A DNA stretch of 64,000 nt from Entonaema liquescens (Eukaryota > Ascomycota > Sordariomycetes > Xylariales > Xylariaceae): assembly GCA_902805475.1 (NCBI GenBank), contig CADCSX010000025.1, forward strand, positions 744,001 through 808,000. Reading direction: 5' to 3'. The translations under genes were made by a program, and so were the position numbers. The notes under the pieces are model-generated. The model was not told the DNA's origin and made no database searches. It saw only the letters and a list, made by a program, of their open reading frames with translations. Within the stretch, counting starts at the first letter, position 1; each line of letters begins with the position of its first letter. Shown one piece after another: positions 44,198-56,950 of this stretch.

Positions 44198-46065
44198 GTT
44201 TGATTGCTGTAGGTTAGTATCCGAGATTATATGCGCGGTATATCTTTCCGAACCGGCATTTCCAGCTCAAATATGACCTGTCGACACGGATAGGTGTGAG
44301 ATGTGGGAGATTTAAATTCGGTCCTCCATGACGGGAGGTGTTGGCAGTTGAGTTTGTTGTTTGTAAACTTTCATCTCCTTCTTTCCCCGAATTTGAATTT
44401 TACATCCAAACACCTTGTTCGTCTTGCCGCCTTCCCGTAAGTTCCTACTTCGTAACACAAAGAAGGGGAAACACCTTGGGGACCGGTCACTGCGATTCCA
44501 GAAAGCCGGCGGGAGTTCGAAGGGAAAGTCTCAACTTCTTCGGCTACCCACAGGTAAATATCAAGCAACGTAGCTAAGGTGGATTGGTCTCAAATAGACT
44601 TAAGTTAGGCTGCTCGTCATTGGCAGTATGCGCGACAGGTGGGTATGCGACGTGTTCAAAGGAGCGGCGGGATTACGCAGTGATGCAGTAATGCACATTT
44701 ACTTTAACTAAATAATAAAACTAACAAGGAAGTGAAAACAATGACTTAATGGACAAGTTAGGTTAAAAGGGAAAAGCATAAAAAAAGAGAAGCGAATGAA
44801 AGAAATGGGCTGTATGTAGGGCGAAAGGTAGGAGATACAAGAAGATGGGAAGAGGTTGAATGCGAAAAGAATTACGAAGTACAGCTTCGCGGAAGTACAA
44901 CGGGAAGTACAAGCGCGAATCCAATTGGACGGGTTTCATGTGGGCTACCATATTCAGGTACTACTTGGCTAGCAATACAAATTGTGGAAACAGCGAGCCG
45001 CCGGGCAACCATTCTTAGCTTCTTGAGCGCTAAAAAAACTTAGAAGCTCATTAAACTCATCTGAAAGGCGCTGGGGCCAAGTCAATTTACGACTTTGCTT
45101 GTTAGAAAGCTTACAAAGTACTATACCCTTGTGCAACCCGTTAAGTAGGTTTAGCTAGGCCTACCCTTGTCTATTCATTAAAAATCCCACCTCGAAAATG
45201 AGGTACGCCGAGACATCTACCAGATAATCTCCTATCAAATAAAGATCACACTGTACATGCTTACAATTACCAAACATAAGGTAGTGAGGCCTCTCTCATA
45301 GCCTATTATTTCCAATATTAATTACTTTTCCTTTAACTAAATTATAGAAACACGCGTATACTGTATAGTAAGTGGTAGTTAACAACTCAACTCTATCCAC
45401 ACATATGCGCAGAAGATCTAGTAAATGTACGTAAAACTACGTGATACCATCTCGAATATCATATTCGGATCTCGTAGTTTTTTCGATGCAGGGTAAAAAT
45501 GATGTGCAGCAGCTACCTTGTCCATCTCAAGAGCCACACCGCTAGCCAGACCGATTTATTACTTTTACACTTGAGCCTCAGCCGGCGACAGGGTTCTATT
45601 TAACACGTTCTCCGGTTACACTACAGCCTGTATAAGTCTTGTCAGCCAGCCAAGGTAATAAATTAGATACGTATATTTATTTGATCACGGGCTGTTGAGT
45701 TTCTAAGAATAGGAAGACGTGTCAATATATTCATTCAACTAGTCATTATATCGAGTCAGCCCCAAAAGTCTATAATCAAGAATGAACTCACTCCTCCTCT
45801 CTTTAATCCCATACTCATCACGGGTATAGAAAAACGAAAAACAGGAAAAAGCCCCGCGCCTCTTCCACTATATACAGCTCCCCTAAAACCAGGTAGAACT
45901 TTTGAACCCCCAACGTATCCTATCCAACGCCCGTCCCATGAAAATTACCTATACATGCCCAAATCTATATAGCAAGACGGTATGTAAGAAAAGTCCGTAA
46001 CGCCACCAATATCCCAATAAGCAAAAAAAAACAAATCATCATAGCGTTCATTAGCTGTGTATCTC
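44198..46065. other. 1.9-kb intergenic region between the GAS2 gene start and the FarA-like gene end
   Basis: Holds the GAS2-gene promoter on its left and the 3' UTR of the FarA-like gene on its right. AT-rich, with no recognised gene; frames are under 80 codons. Confidence 0.5.
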
Positions 46066-49000
46066 TTATGAGATGACGCCCTGTCCAGAATTCTCGAAAC
46101 CCAAGTTGAAGTTCGCCGAGCCGTCGATATCGCTCATCGTGACTAGGCCGGCGCCTAGCCCGCTACCGCCCGTCCTAGTATTCCCCATTCCCTCACCGGG
46201 GAACTGCAGCCACTGATCGAAGTCGATGTTCGTGCCCGTCAGCGCGTTCCAGTCAAACTCGTCGTGGTGATCTAGGCTGTCGAAGTCCATTTCTATGTCC
46301 AGAGGCGCCGCGTGTCCATCCGAGGATCCGCTCGCGCTGGGTGTCAGCACGTCCTTCTCGGTATGTGGGGGCGAGTGGACCGCCGTCGCGATCAGATCGA
46401 TAGGTGGCACGAACGGCTGAGGCGCAGGTTTCGTGAACAGGCTAGCCTCTTGGGTCGTCGCATACGGTGCGTTCTCTGGTGGTGGCGTGGTCATGTTTTC
46501 GATTACCGACGCGGTAGCCGGCGTCGTGAATTGCGCCAGGGGTGTCTTCACTGTGGTCGTCCCCATAACACCGTTCGCGTACGCTTGATTCTGCGCGACC
46601 TGCAAATCGATGGCCGCCTTTCGTAGCGCTGCGTCTAGAAACGCGACTGCGTAGTCCGCGGCGGAATAGATGTCGCGTAGCTTCTCCATCACTTTCATGC
46701 ACTGCTTGAAACCTCGCATGGCGATATCGCGGGGTTGTGGTAGCGGGTTCTTCATCTCTAACAGGTGAATGATCATGGCAGGGAGAATCACGGTAACACC
46801 GGTGGTCGGCAGGTACTTCTCCAATCGCAGGGTATGCAAGTCGGTTACCATGCGCGTGATTTGGGCTGCAGCTTCACGGACCCGGGTCCGGGATATTTCC
46901 TGGACTTGAGCTGACGTCTGGGGTGCATGCGTCGGAGACGACGGGAGGAACTGTGGTCGGTGGAGAGCCGATATCGTCGTATAGTATACCATATGCAAGA
47001 GATTACGCTGTACAGCCACGGTCGCACGACCGTTTTTCAGGTCCAGTGCTGATAGGGGTCTATACTGGCAGCAGACCGGAAGTTGTTGTACCCACGCAAG
47101 AAGCTCCAAGTCGCATGAATTGACACCCTCTACGTTGTCGAGCTGCTTGTTAGGGAACAACATCATCGTACTGTTCGTGGTGTTTTCCGCCCTCGACTTG
47201 TCCCTGATGAGAACAGAGTACTGCGCCTTCAACATATGGCTAATACAAAGACAGAGCTTTGCCTTTGCAATACACATCAAGGCGAGTTCTTGCTGCATCA
47301 TAACATCGCGCATTAGCGTGCACTCGGGACCGATGATTTGAACTTCGTCTGCGAGCGGCTCGATCTCGAAGTCGTGTTCGTCTAACATCGGAACATCGAA
47401 GTCCTCATCCTTTATCCTTGTCGGTCGTCGCATGCCCAGGGCGATTAGCCTATCCCGCATAAAGCACGACCACCAAATTCGTTTCCACAGCTTCTGTTTC
47501 CTCGGCGTCATATTGGTGTTAGCCGGATTCCGGTGCAGGCCGATGGTGTGTGCCAGCGAGATCGCAACCCCCATCCAATGCCATGTGTCCTTTTGGTCGT
47601 CCGGCGTCTCGTACCAATATGTCATCAACAAAAGTCCCTGTACGAGGATGAGGCGGTCGCTCTCATAATCGAAGTCGTATAGAAGCTAAATATGTTAATA
47701 GCTGCACAGAGGGGTTATGGATGGTAATCTATCTTACCCTAGCCTTATAGAAGAACTCCCTTCGAGCAGCTTTCCTGCTGACGTAGCCCGCATCCTTCAG
47801 GTACTTTACATCCACGAAGGCAGTTGCTGCGAACATGACAGACTGGTATAGGAACAAGCTAGTCTGGCCGTACAGACCATCTCGGGCATTGATCATGCCT
47901 AGGAAATCATGCAACTCAATGAGAGGCATATAAGGATGAACATACTCAACATACGCGGTAAGTAGAGCATTCTGAAGGCTAAGGCTTGGGAGCGTGAGAG
48001 CCCCTTGGTGTGAAGGTAGGTCACATCTTCAGGGGCAATCTTGGCCGGTAGAGGCCGGATGAAAGCAGGCAAGTGCGAGGAGGCATCGGGCTCTTCGAGA
48101 GAGCTGAGGAATTGTGCCGTCCTCAAAGCCCCCGTGCCGGCAACCGAGCTTGAGTTTTGACACGTGTTTGGATTCGGCCAGATACTAGGATATCTTGATC
48201 CATTATTGCTAGCCTGAAGGGTAGACAGCAATACAGGGTCAGGTCGTAGTCCTGATCGTTGATCTGAAGCACATGTCAGCCCTCGTGATCAACTAGATGA
48301 TGCTCACGGTGTCCCACAAGGCTTGACACCCTGCTGATAGGTTGGGGATTGGGGGTTGGGGTATAGTGTATTTGCATGTGAAAATCCGGAGGTCCACAAT
48401 CATGACTTACATAGCAAATGAGGAACGTGACTATCCAAGCCACTATCCAAGATTCCCCCTGAAGAAGTTACATCATTGCCAGACGCTGAAGAATGAGCTG
48501 CATCGTTAGAGGAATGCAACGGAGCCGCAGCCGAAGCGATTGCGACTGGATTCGCGGGTTTCGCTCTTAGCTGGGCCTCGGCAGCCTGCGGGGCATTGCC
48601 GCTATGAGAAGCGGATGATGAAGTCGAATGAAAAAGATTCTTTCTGTAGTACACGAAAGACAGGGATTGTAAGCTTCGCCGCACCAAAAAAGAAGAAACG
48701 TGGTTTTGGGGAAATTCTTTTTTTTTTTTTCTTTTTTTTTTTTGGAGGAGCTGAAAATAAGACAAGACTTGGGGGAATGACGCAACAAGAATCAAATGAT
48801 GAGATAGTAACGACATGAAATTGGAACTTGGGAATTGGGAATTGGTAAATTCACAAGATAGGGGGAATATGATAACTCACCTCCTACGACGACTCTCCTG
48901 TACAACGCATTCGACATTGTCCCATCTGCAATTACCGCATGGAGCGCCCTCAACCACATCACACCTGACTTTTCGGCTCCTGCAGCTGATACAGGCCCTC

Positions 49001-49198
49001 GCCGCTCTCCGCTTGGTAACTTTGCTGAGCCATTGGATTCTGAAGTCGATGCAGATCGCTTTTCGACTGTGCATTCAAATCTGGTGAAGTTTCCTTCTCT
49101 TCCTGCGTTGGTGATGGGCGGTCGGTCATGGTGATGTTTGCCGATTCGTCGGCTTGTTGTTCGGGTGAACGGACCGGTAGTATGTCTCCTATCGCCAT
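46066..49198 (-). CDS. FarA/CTF1-type Zn2Cys6 regulator of fatty-acid and cutin breakdown; three frame breaks
   Basis: Exons are 49198-48881, 48643-48411, 48263-47738 and 47685-46066; introns are 237, 147 and 52 nt. The zinc cluster ACISCRSRKVRCDVVEGAPC (spacing CX2CX6CX7CX2CX6C), preceded by KRRAARA, is diagnostic of the FarA/FarB/cutinase transcription factor 1 family, which activates peroxisomal beta-oxidation and cutinase genes. A fungal-specific TF domain follows, with HTIGLHRNP and WKRIWWSCFMRDRLIALGMRRP. The C-terminal NALTGTNIDFDQWLQFP is an acidic activation-like tail. Three single-base contractions break the frame: a T4 run at 49060-49063 and a T3 at 49021-49023 (A and C missing respectively in coding sense terms of AAAAA and AAAGG), and a C4 run at 48001-48004. 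Restored, the protein is 899 aa with all splice phases intact. The start at 49198 is the first in-frame ATG. Confidence 0.88.
48718..48743. repeat. Interrupted poly-T tract inside an intron of the FarA-like gene
   Basis: Runs of 13 and 12 T are separated by a single C. On the coding strand this is an A-rich stretch within the 237-nt first intron. Confidence 0.85.
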
Positions 49199-49672
49199 CT
49201 TGTACAACCTTTTCCCAACGAGACAATAACTTGTAGTTGCTGGTAGTAGCGGAAAGTTGTAAGAAAAACTGTCTTCCGAAAAACCCGAGCTATCCTTTAT
49301 GTCTCAGACGAATTCCGGTGTAAAGTAAAGTTACGAAGGCGTATTGGAATGTATAGGTCACGAGGTAGACGGTTGCTTGTAAGTGTAAGCTATAAGCTGT
49401 AAGCTGTAAGCTGTATTTTGATAGTCGATATTTGCGGCGACAAGACTACGGGGGAGAGGGTTTTCTCTCCCACCTCAGACTTCCACACCGAACGACAACT
49501 AGTAAACGGGACCCTAGGATTCTCGACAGCATGAGAAGTTTTAGGAATTAGGAATTTTGGAATTACAAGGAGAAAGAAAGGACGGGTGGATAAGACGGGA
49601 TTGTGTGGAGGTGGATATTTGGTGGGGGGGGGATTCATGGTATTATGTATATTCCATTGTTACTACAAAAAG

Positions 49673-49699
49673 ACTAATACCACTAATACCACTAATACC
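49673..49699. repeat. Short tandem array, 9-bp unit ACTAATACC
   Basis: Three perfect copies of ACTAATACC followed by degenerate related sequence. Confidence 0.9.
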
Positions 49700-50060
49700 A
49701 GAAGTACTACCAGAATACCACCGGCCATAAATGAATGCCTCTCTGGGAAAAGTCGCCGCTCCACCAGATTCCCGATGGGGGCTCACAATCGTAATTCGGG
49801 GTCTAATATCCTGCATGCAATCCTGGTGAAAACCTAGCTTTTGCTGTCTCCATATTAAGTGTTCGCGTGCGTCTCCTATCATTGGCTTCGGCAAGGAACG
49901 CTTTCGTGAGACTAACGTTAGAACGATACAACGGGTTTCTCACATGTCCACATCTGAAGCAATTGGTAAGGCGTAGCCTCGTCATCCTTGTGACCTCGAG
50001 CCAAATCCTCTAAACTGCAATAGCTTGGACTGCCTGGGCTTGACAAGAGAAATGTGATTT

Positions 50061-50088
50061 GTTGACTGTTGACTGTTGACTGTTGACT
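50061..50088. repeat. Short tandem array, 7-bp unit GTTGACT
   Basis: Four perfect copies of GTTGACT. The unit contains TTGAC, but no regulatory role is implied. Confidence 0.9.
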
Positions 50089-53000
50089 ACCAAACCAAGC
50101 AATACCTACATCATAACCTAATACAATGCATTTATGGTACCTAACAGTTAGCCAGCTGGCTATGGTAATCTTACCGTATGGAGTCTAAGGAGTCGATTCC
50201 CATTCCGATTCTTTTCCGTATAACCCCAGCCTTGGCCTTCAGGATCATGATCGTAAAAAAAAAAAAAAAAAGAGCTCCACGCCCAAGTCTAATTGGCGTG
50301 AAGCATTCAAGTCTTGGGATCTGCGGAGCGACCAATCATTGACAAACACTACCATGATACCAAGTCGCTGGTTCTCTACAATTATTGATTGCATCACGTT
50401 GCTTTCGTTCCCTAGTCTTAAGTCGGCTTAGTTGCTCACGAACTTGAGTCAGCTTAGCGGGGAAGGGAGAAATCTATTTCTATGAGGTTGATTGCCATCA
50501 AGGTCAGATAAAGTCGATGGCTTTCTTGCCTCTTGGGGCAATTCGTTAATAAGACAAGCAGGACTGTCTATGCAACAACTTGACTAATCCCAATTCCAAT
50601 ATGTAAGTTGCCAGAAAGGTAGCTCGAGTTACTCACGACGGTGTAAGAGAACAGCAGGTCCATAACAAACATATCACAATTTCAAGTCGAATTCGATGGA
50701 AGGGATAATATTCATCCCAATTGGCATCTACACTAGACAACGCACCCCTGTCGTCACTGAAGACCTGGACATGTACGACATAAGAAATAGACGACGATCG
50801 AGGGCCGTTCGCCCGGCGTAGAAAAGATCCGTGTGGTCCTAGGGCTGTCCGATATAAAACCGCCCGTACACAGAAGACGGTTGTACGCATGCATTCCGTA
50901 AGTTTGCAGTATGCAAAATACAAGCCGCAAGCGCAGAACTGGGTGTCATCTGAATTGTAACAATATGCAGATTGGAATTTGGACGGTAAATACCGGGATA
51001 GCATAAAAGACACGAAAGACACCAGGATAATAGTGTACGTAGTTAGTAGAAAGACCTTTAGTTAAGGTAACCTTGGATTTCAGGGGTATTATCGGTGTCG
51101 ACCCCGTCACCGTCGCGGTGTACATACACTACCTTTAGCACTAAACTCTTTCGTGCTGTCATCATCGATGCCGCATGCGGCCAACCCTAAACCAAGTGGG
51201 CCTTGTGTCCTATGAAATTGTCTTCATTAGAAAACGTTTTAGTATCCAAGCCATTTGCCATGTGTATTGGCGTGAATTGGCGGCTGGGGCTCCAGCTTCG
51301 GCTTCAACTAGCGGGAGAAACCGGTCGAAATTCTAGAAAAACGAAAATATGAAAATATCCAAATATCCGTCAAACCCGCATTCGGAGGAACAAAGTTGGA
51401 AATATGAATAACGGCATTGGTAGCTTTTTAGACATTAGACATTCAAATCCCTTTTTTAGATTGAGACATTGTATCGCAGATTATGGGTTGTTGTGATGTG
51501 TAGGTAGGAATGTGACGTATCAACGATGAAATTTCTGTAAGGTCACGATCTGTCTTTGGATTCGTTATGACAGGGTGACACAACCCAAAAAAGAGACAAA
51601 AAAAGACTTTTGATTGAACCAAAAGCCGGCGTTCGCGTTCCCAGTACCTTATCGGAGGTAACTTCGTACCTAAAATGCAACTTCGAAAGACTTAAAACTC
51701 GGCATAAAATGTAACTGCGAAAGCGGGTCAAATATCTCCCCCCCAATGAATTACCTAGCACCTGCAACTTAGAAAAGAGCGGGCCTGGAGGACCACGCGC
51801 AATACGACGATACTTCGATACCTCTGTAAGTCATGTAGGTACGTACTCCGATCTTTTACTCACCATTAGCCTCACATTACGTAACCTTGTAAAGTCTCCA
51901 CTTAGCTGCATGCTATGCGGATACATCATCAGGACTAGGTCCTCCGGAGGTCTCCACCACTTTCTTACTCAGCCCCACGCCGTTCCGCTTTGTCCTGTCA
52001 CCAGTCGGGCTAAAGGCGCTTTTCTTCAGCATTCTGACTGCTACAGAGTATAACATTGACGGCATAATCTCCTGATACTTGCAACTATACCAACGCGAGT
52101 CTCTTATTATACACTTGCTCCAACAAAAAAAAAAAAAAGACTACTCACAAAAGCTGGAGTGGTAGATCGAGATCTTTAATCCCTTCCAGGCATCCGATGC
52201 CAAGCTAAAAGGCCTCCGGGCTGGATTGTGGGTGTGAGTAATAGTGACTTGGCCACCTCTTGGTTTTTGATACGCCGGTAGACCGGACGGGTTCGAATAG
52301 ACGGTCAACACGGTATCCGACAGAGACTATACGACGATCCGGGCAGTATAGTAACCTAGTCTCGTCTCGTGTTTAGTCCTTACGGCTCCAACGCATTTTT
52401 CAAGTTTCAACAAATAGTATACGTAGTCTGTCCACTAGTAGCTTTAGAATCCCTGCTTCAGGTATTATTTTAACGATACTAACTACATATTTTCAAAATG
52501 CGGAGAAGGCCGTGAGCGATAGGAACATTCCAACTTCATATGATCTTTTATCAGAAGAGGTTAAGTAGGATTCTACTGCTTCTTAGCTATCAAAGTTTGG
52601 CAATTCGCCTGTAGTATTTTCATCTTTATACTCTCATGATCTTCATCTCGGATCAGGATATAATTGGAAGAACCAGTAATCGGAGCAATTACCATTTCGT
52701 CTTAGGAGCCTCTCTCAAAAGCCATCAAATCATGGGGTGATCTACAGTAGCCGCCTAAGGTTAGATTACTCCGCATCGCATGGCAATGGGGTTGAAGCTA
52801 ATCCCAAGAACGCTCTAGTCGAGCTCACGTCTTTCATTTGCCAACTCCAAGGGTCTGGGTTCGTTGGCCTGGACTCTGGGGCCCCGCAAGATTCATGTGA
52901 AAAAGCCACCCTCTCGCCCGATCCAAGTCCAAGAGCCCAGTTACGTAGGTCCAAAGCATTCGAAGGCATACGTGCCGTCTGCCCAAGGAATTGGCAGATT

Positions 53001-54803
53001 GTTATGCCTGCAATTGAACACTCATCCTTCCTCAAAAAGTGTCATAACCAAAGCTAATACGGGATGTCTTAAATCGGTATCCCGCATAGAATCCTTCACA
53101 ACTCGATGCAAACACTCGGGAAATCACGCCACCTCCTGTTTGATTGCAATAGTCCCTTGGTGCATCTAGACCATGAAAACTTTTCTCTGTTGTCTCAAAA
53201 GCAACCCATCCCTCATTATGTTCTTTCGAATCTGCGATGCTCGTTTAACTGCCGCCGGTCGGCGGCTTGGATTACTCACAGGCTTGAAGGAAATAGACAT
53301 AAAACTAGAAATCTGCAATTGTTAGTGTTAGAATATGGTCATTACCGTATAGATTACGTACTAGCAGGCCGCCAACGTCAACACTAACTGCACCAATAAG
53401 AGTAGCACTTAAACGTTTTTGATGTGCCAAGAATAGGTTTCTTGTAATTCGCCTCTGAACCGATATATCACATAAAGGTCCAAAACCTGGGGAAGCACAG
53501 GTTGTAACGTATATTATATAATTTATAAAAAGCAATCATGGAAGTCTATGGTGGGGTTGAGTTGTCGTAGCGGGGTTATCGCAAGGGTTCACAGAAATAT
53601 AAGTAGAGATATCATACCGCTACGGCTGAAAGGACAGAAATTCCTAATGAATATCACTTGTGCAGTGCTAATAACTTTACGGTGAGCCATACAAAATCAA
53701 GCAAACCAGAACTCCGCGACTCTCCGACGGGGCCCCGCCGGCGTTGTTGCCAGCGGGTCTCGCAGGCCGAGACTCGGCGTGTTAGGGGGAAAAGCGGAAT
53801 GCCGAGCCAATGCCGGGTTGCAGATCTGTGGCCGGGAATAAGCAGGGAGATGACTCAGGCTCCTCAGCTTCTGATTGATCATCGACCCGGTTATGCATTA
53901 GGTCAAAAGGGAAGTCAGGAGTGGCTCCTCGCGATGCCGGAGCTTCCGGAGCCGCCGGCACACAGTAATCGCCGTTTCACCACATCGTCAGGATCGACGT
54001 CGCGTTTGTGCAAAACCACCTACGTAGGAGGCGTTTGGCAATCATGAATAGGAATCCACAGACAGCAAGGGGAATAACAATGGCTTCGGACGCACATATA
54101 CTGAACTCGGGCCTTCCGCGGAAACGTTGCAGATGCGCTATGCTTGCTGAGAACCCCTTGGAACACACAAATATGGGGCGACATCCACTCATCTTCATAC
54201 CGGGGGTAGGACAGAGGAAAGAAAGGGGTAAAATTCTTTCGTTGCTGAGTGAGTTAAGGTGACAGTCTCTTAGTCGTTGTGCCCCCCCTCGAGTTTGAAG
54301 TTGTGATAATTAGTCTGGAGCTCGCCTTTCCGCAAATAGATTCTTATCTTCGCATGCGCGGGCGCGATGCTGGAGATTACACACTTTTAAATTAATTTAT
54401 CTTGAGAACGTTCTGCATAAAGCTTGATATCCGTCGGAGATGGCTAAAGAGCTTCACAATGGATTATCGTTGCTATATGAAATCTAGCGTCGCGTAGCAC
54501 TGCACTCTACAAAGTGCTACCGTAGTAGTCCGCTTGGATAAACATCGCGTATAATTATGTGCGGAATGCTAATAGTCCGCCCAGTTCCCGCTCCATCCCT
54601 TATAGTATTGGTATCGTTAAACTGCTTAATCAACAGAATGCGCGATCTTATCTAACCGACAGGCGCAATAATAAAATATTAGCCGCGACTAGCACATCAA
54701 TAATTACCAAGCTCATCGCCGAGTTTGATGTTGGCTTTGCGCCAGCTATGTCTAGCGAGTGAGAATCCCAGATCTGTTATGCGAACCCTTAGTAGATTTC
54801 CAC

Positions 54804-56542
54804 TCATTCCTGGTCTTCTTCCTTGCGTATTTCCTTCCACTCTTCCTCGGTAACATGTAACCATTGCGATACTATAGTAGTGAAAGCCCAGACCTCGCCA
54901 GAAATGAGCAGCTTGACCACATCCAGCTGTATGATATTGAGTACTCCACGCCATGTTAGGCCTCCCAAGAAGCCTCCAACATACATATCCTCATAAGGAA
55001 GACCCCTCCTACGTGCAAGCGCCCGCGCTATCATCGGGAATGCATGTGAATCAATGGGTAGGAAAAGAATGTTTGTGACGAAGTTCGCGAGTATATCTGC
55101 TGCGAGTGAGCAAGGCAGAGTGGTAAGAGGGTTTACGATATAACGAGGGTTTTCTTTAGGTTGTTGGCGAGAGTCTCCCGGAAGACTAGGCCGTAGCTCA
55201 GCTGACCAAACTCCAGTAGGCGGCTCCGTAGATTCGCTGGTATCCACGTCAAAGCTAATAAGAGTAGGATTAACCAACTCGGAGTCTTCTTCATCGGTCC
55301 CGTAATCTTCTCCGCCTCGACTTGAAAATGTACTTTGTCTCCTGATTGAACCGACAGGAACAGTTTCACCATTAGATTGGACATCCAGAGCTAGGGAAGT
55401 TCCAGCATCAGCTTCCGAATTTTGATGTCTGGTGTCTCTGTCGGCTGCTCCTAAAGTCGGCGATTCCGGGACGGGTTGCCTTTGGGTCGTGGTAGTAGGA
55501 GCTGAACCGCGATTGTTCACAGGAACGCTTAGAAGAGGCCGTGGTAGGCGCCTTCGTATAGATACTCTCAACCCAGCGCATGTCGACTGCCAGATAAAAC
55601 CGCAAACATAAAATGCGGCATAAGGTGCTAGGCCCATTATCAATTGACCAGCCCAAGTAGAGACGCTCGAGATACTAAATGATTCAAGCGTCGGCGGTGC
55701 AACAAATGGAGACGAGCTGGAGAAAGGTATAAAGAACTTCGGGCCGGGAAGCAGCTGGGATGCGGGTATTAAGTCTAAACGCTGCATTGTGAGGAATAGG
55801 TGTAGATGAAATCGAACATATTCAATGGCGCCGTGAAACCTAGAAAACATCAGCCGTGAGCCCTCATCATAGATAAACAAGGTGCTGAACCTACCAAGGG
55901 TTTTTTCCTCTACTCGTAAATACTCTCATGTACCTGGAAGTCAGCCGCAATGCATGCATGACTAGGTGGCACGGATAACCCGCAGAGCATAACTGTAAAA
56001 CGGAATGATTCCTACGCTCCGTCTGTATCATACCAAAGAAGGAGGCATCTGCGTGTCTCTTATAGACCTGTTATAGAGTTAGTAAATCCAGAGAGAACTC
56101 CTGTTCGCAATATAGCAACATAGGTATTTCTTACCAGAATGCGTCGCCGAATATTGAGAACGCCCCAAGTGCACAATATACCGAGGGTAGATCCCACTTG
56201 GTATAAAGTCTTCCCCGTATCACTCTCATACTCGTGATATTGTCTCGTTATTTCCAAGTCGGCTGGGCTAATGCCCCCATTCTCAGGTTCAGCAACTCCA
56301 ATAACGAGCATCACCTCATTATGGGCGCGAATGATATCCTTGATAATCCTCTTTGTTCGAGGATTCACAATACGCCCTGTTCCGTCATATTCCTTGTCAG
56401 GCTCATGAGGATCTGCCTCACCTTCCCCTGGGACAACGTCGTCGTATGGGGATCTACCCTATTGATCTATAAGTTTCTTTTCATGAGGTCAGATTGGGAT
56501 ACATACTAGTGCTAGGGAGGTTAAGGGTTCAAGTCGCCCCAT
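54804..56542 (-). CDS. 509-aa predicted membrane protein of unknown function
   Basis: Four exons assembled by reading: 56542-56507 (MGRLEPLTSLAL), 56458-56135, 56067-55934 and 55839-54804. Introns are 48, 67 and 94 nt and all keep phase. The first exon is supported by a GTATGT donor and by the absence of an in-frame ATG in exon 2, whose frame otherwise begins at GTG. Visible features are a short hydrophobic segment near residues 100-115 (VGSTLGILCTWGVLNI), a stronger one near 215-240 (TWAGQLIMGLAPYAAFYVCGFIW), a polar acidic stretch of about 150 residues, and a final conserved-looking region (DILANFVTNILFLPIDSHAFP, GGFLGGLTWRGVLNIIQLDV). I do not recognise a named domain. It shares a 408-bp divergent promoter region with UTP13. 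Exon 1 and the third splice site are the least certain parts. Confidence 0.72.
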
Positions 56543-56950
56543 TACGAAATGAAGTTTGTTTAGTTCATAGATAGAGAATCTTATTTTAGATGAATCGATA
56601 ATCCAATAAGATATCCCTCAGATTCTGAGGAAACCTTGGAAGACATGAGACTGGTATATGTTGATGAAGTTTAATGTTGTAAGTTGTAGAAGGCGAAGAT
56701 GGATGAGATCGTAAGTAATTGTCTATGTTGTGTTAACATAAGGGAAGCACTGACCACCAAGTACTAGGTACTTACCTACATAGATTTGCTTGGCAGTGGG
56801 TGGTACTTAGCAGGTGCTAAGGTAGATAGATTAGTTGCATTTGAAAATCCTTATCGATACCCGTCGCCGTCATAAAAATTTCCTGAACATCCCATCGACG
56901 AAGAGAGAATAGGTTCCTGCAACTTAATTATATGTTCGTGCAGTTTCGAA
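56543..56950. promoter_or_regulatory. Bidirectional promoter region for the 509-aa gene and UTP13
   Basis: 408 bases between two divergent start codons. It includes a TACTAGGTACTTACCTAC-type palindromic stretch near 56760-56779. No individual factor site is called. Confidence 0.5.

Larger units (their letters stand above)
49199..54803. other. 5.6-kb gene desert
   Basis: The largest gene-free stretch. It begins with the FarA-like promoter. It contains a 9-bp array (49673), a 7-bp array (50061), A runs near 50255 and 52125, and a GC-rich patch around 53700-53990. Open frames of up to 129 codons have no recognisable product. No transposon ends are visible. Confidence 0.5.

Noticed and set aside
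48400..48816. 138-codon minus-strand frame as a separate gene
   Set aside because: Its second half is exon 2 of the FarA-like regulator, and its Lys-rich first half is the poly-A tract of the intron read through.
52281..52300. gggttcgaat, resembling a tRNA T-loop
   Set aside because: The flanking bases do not form a T-stem, and no acceptor or anticodon stem could be drawn.
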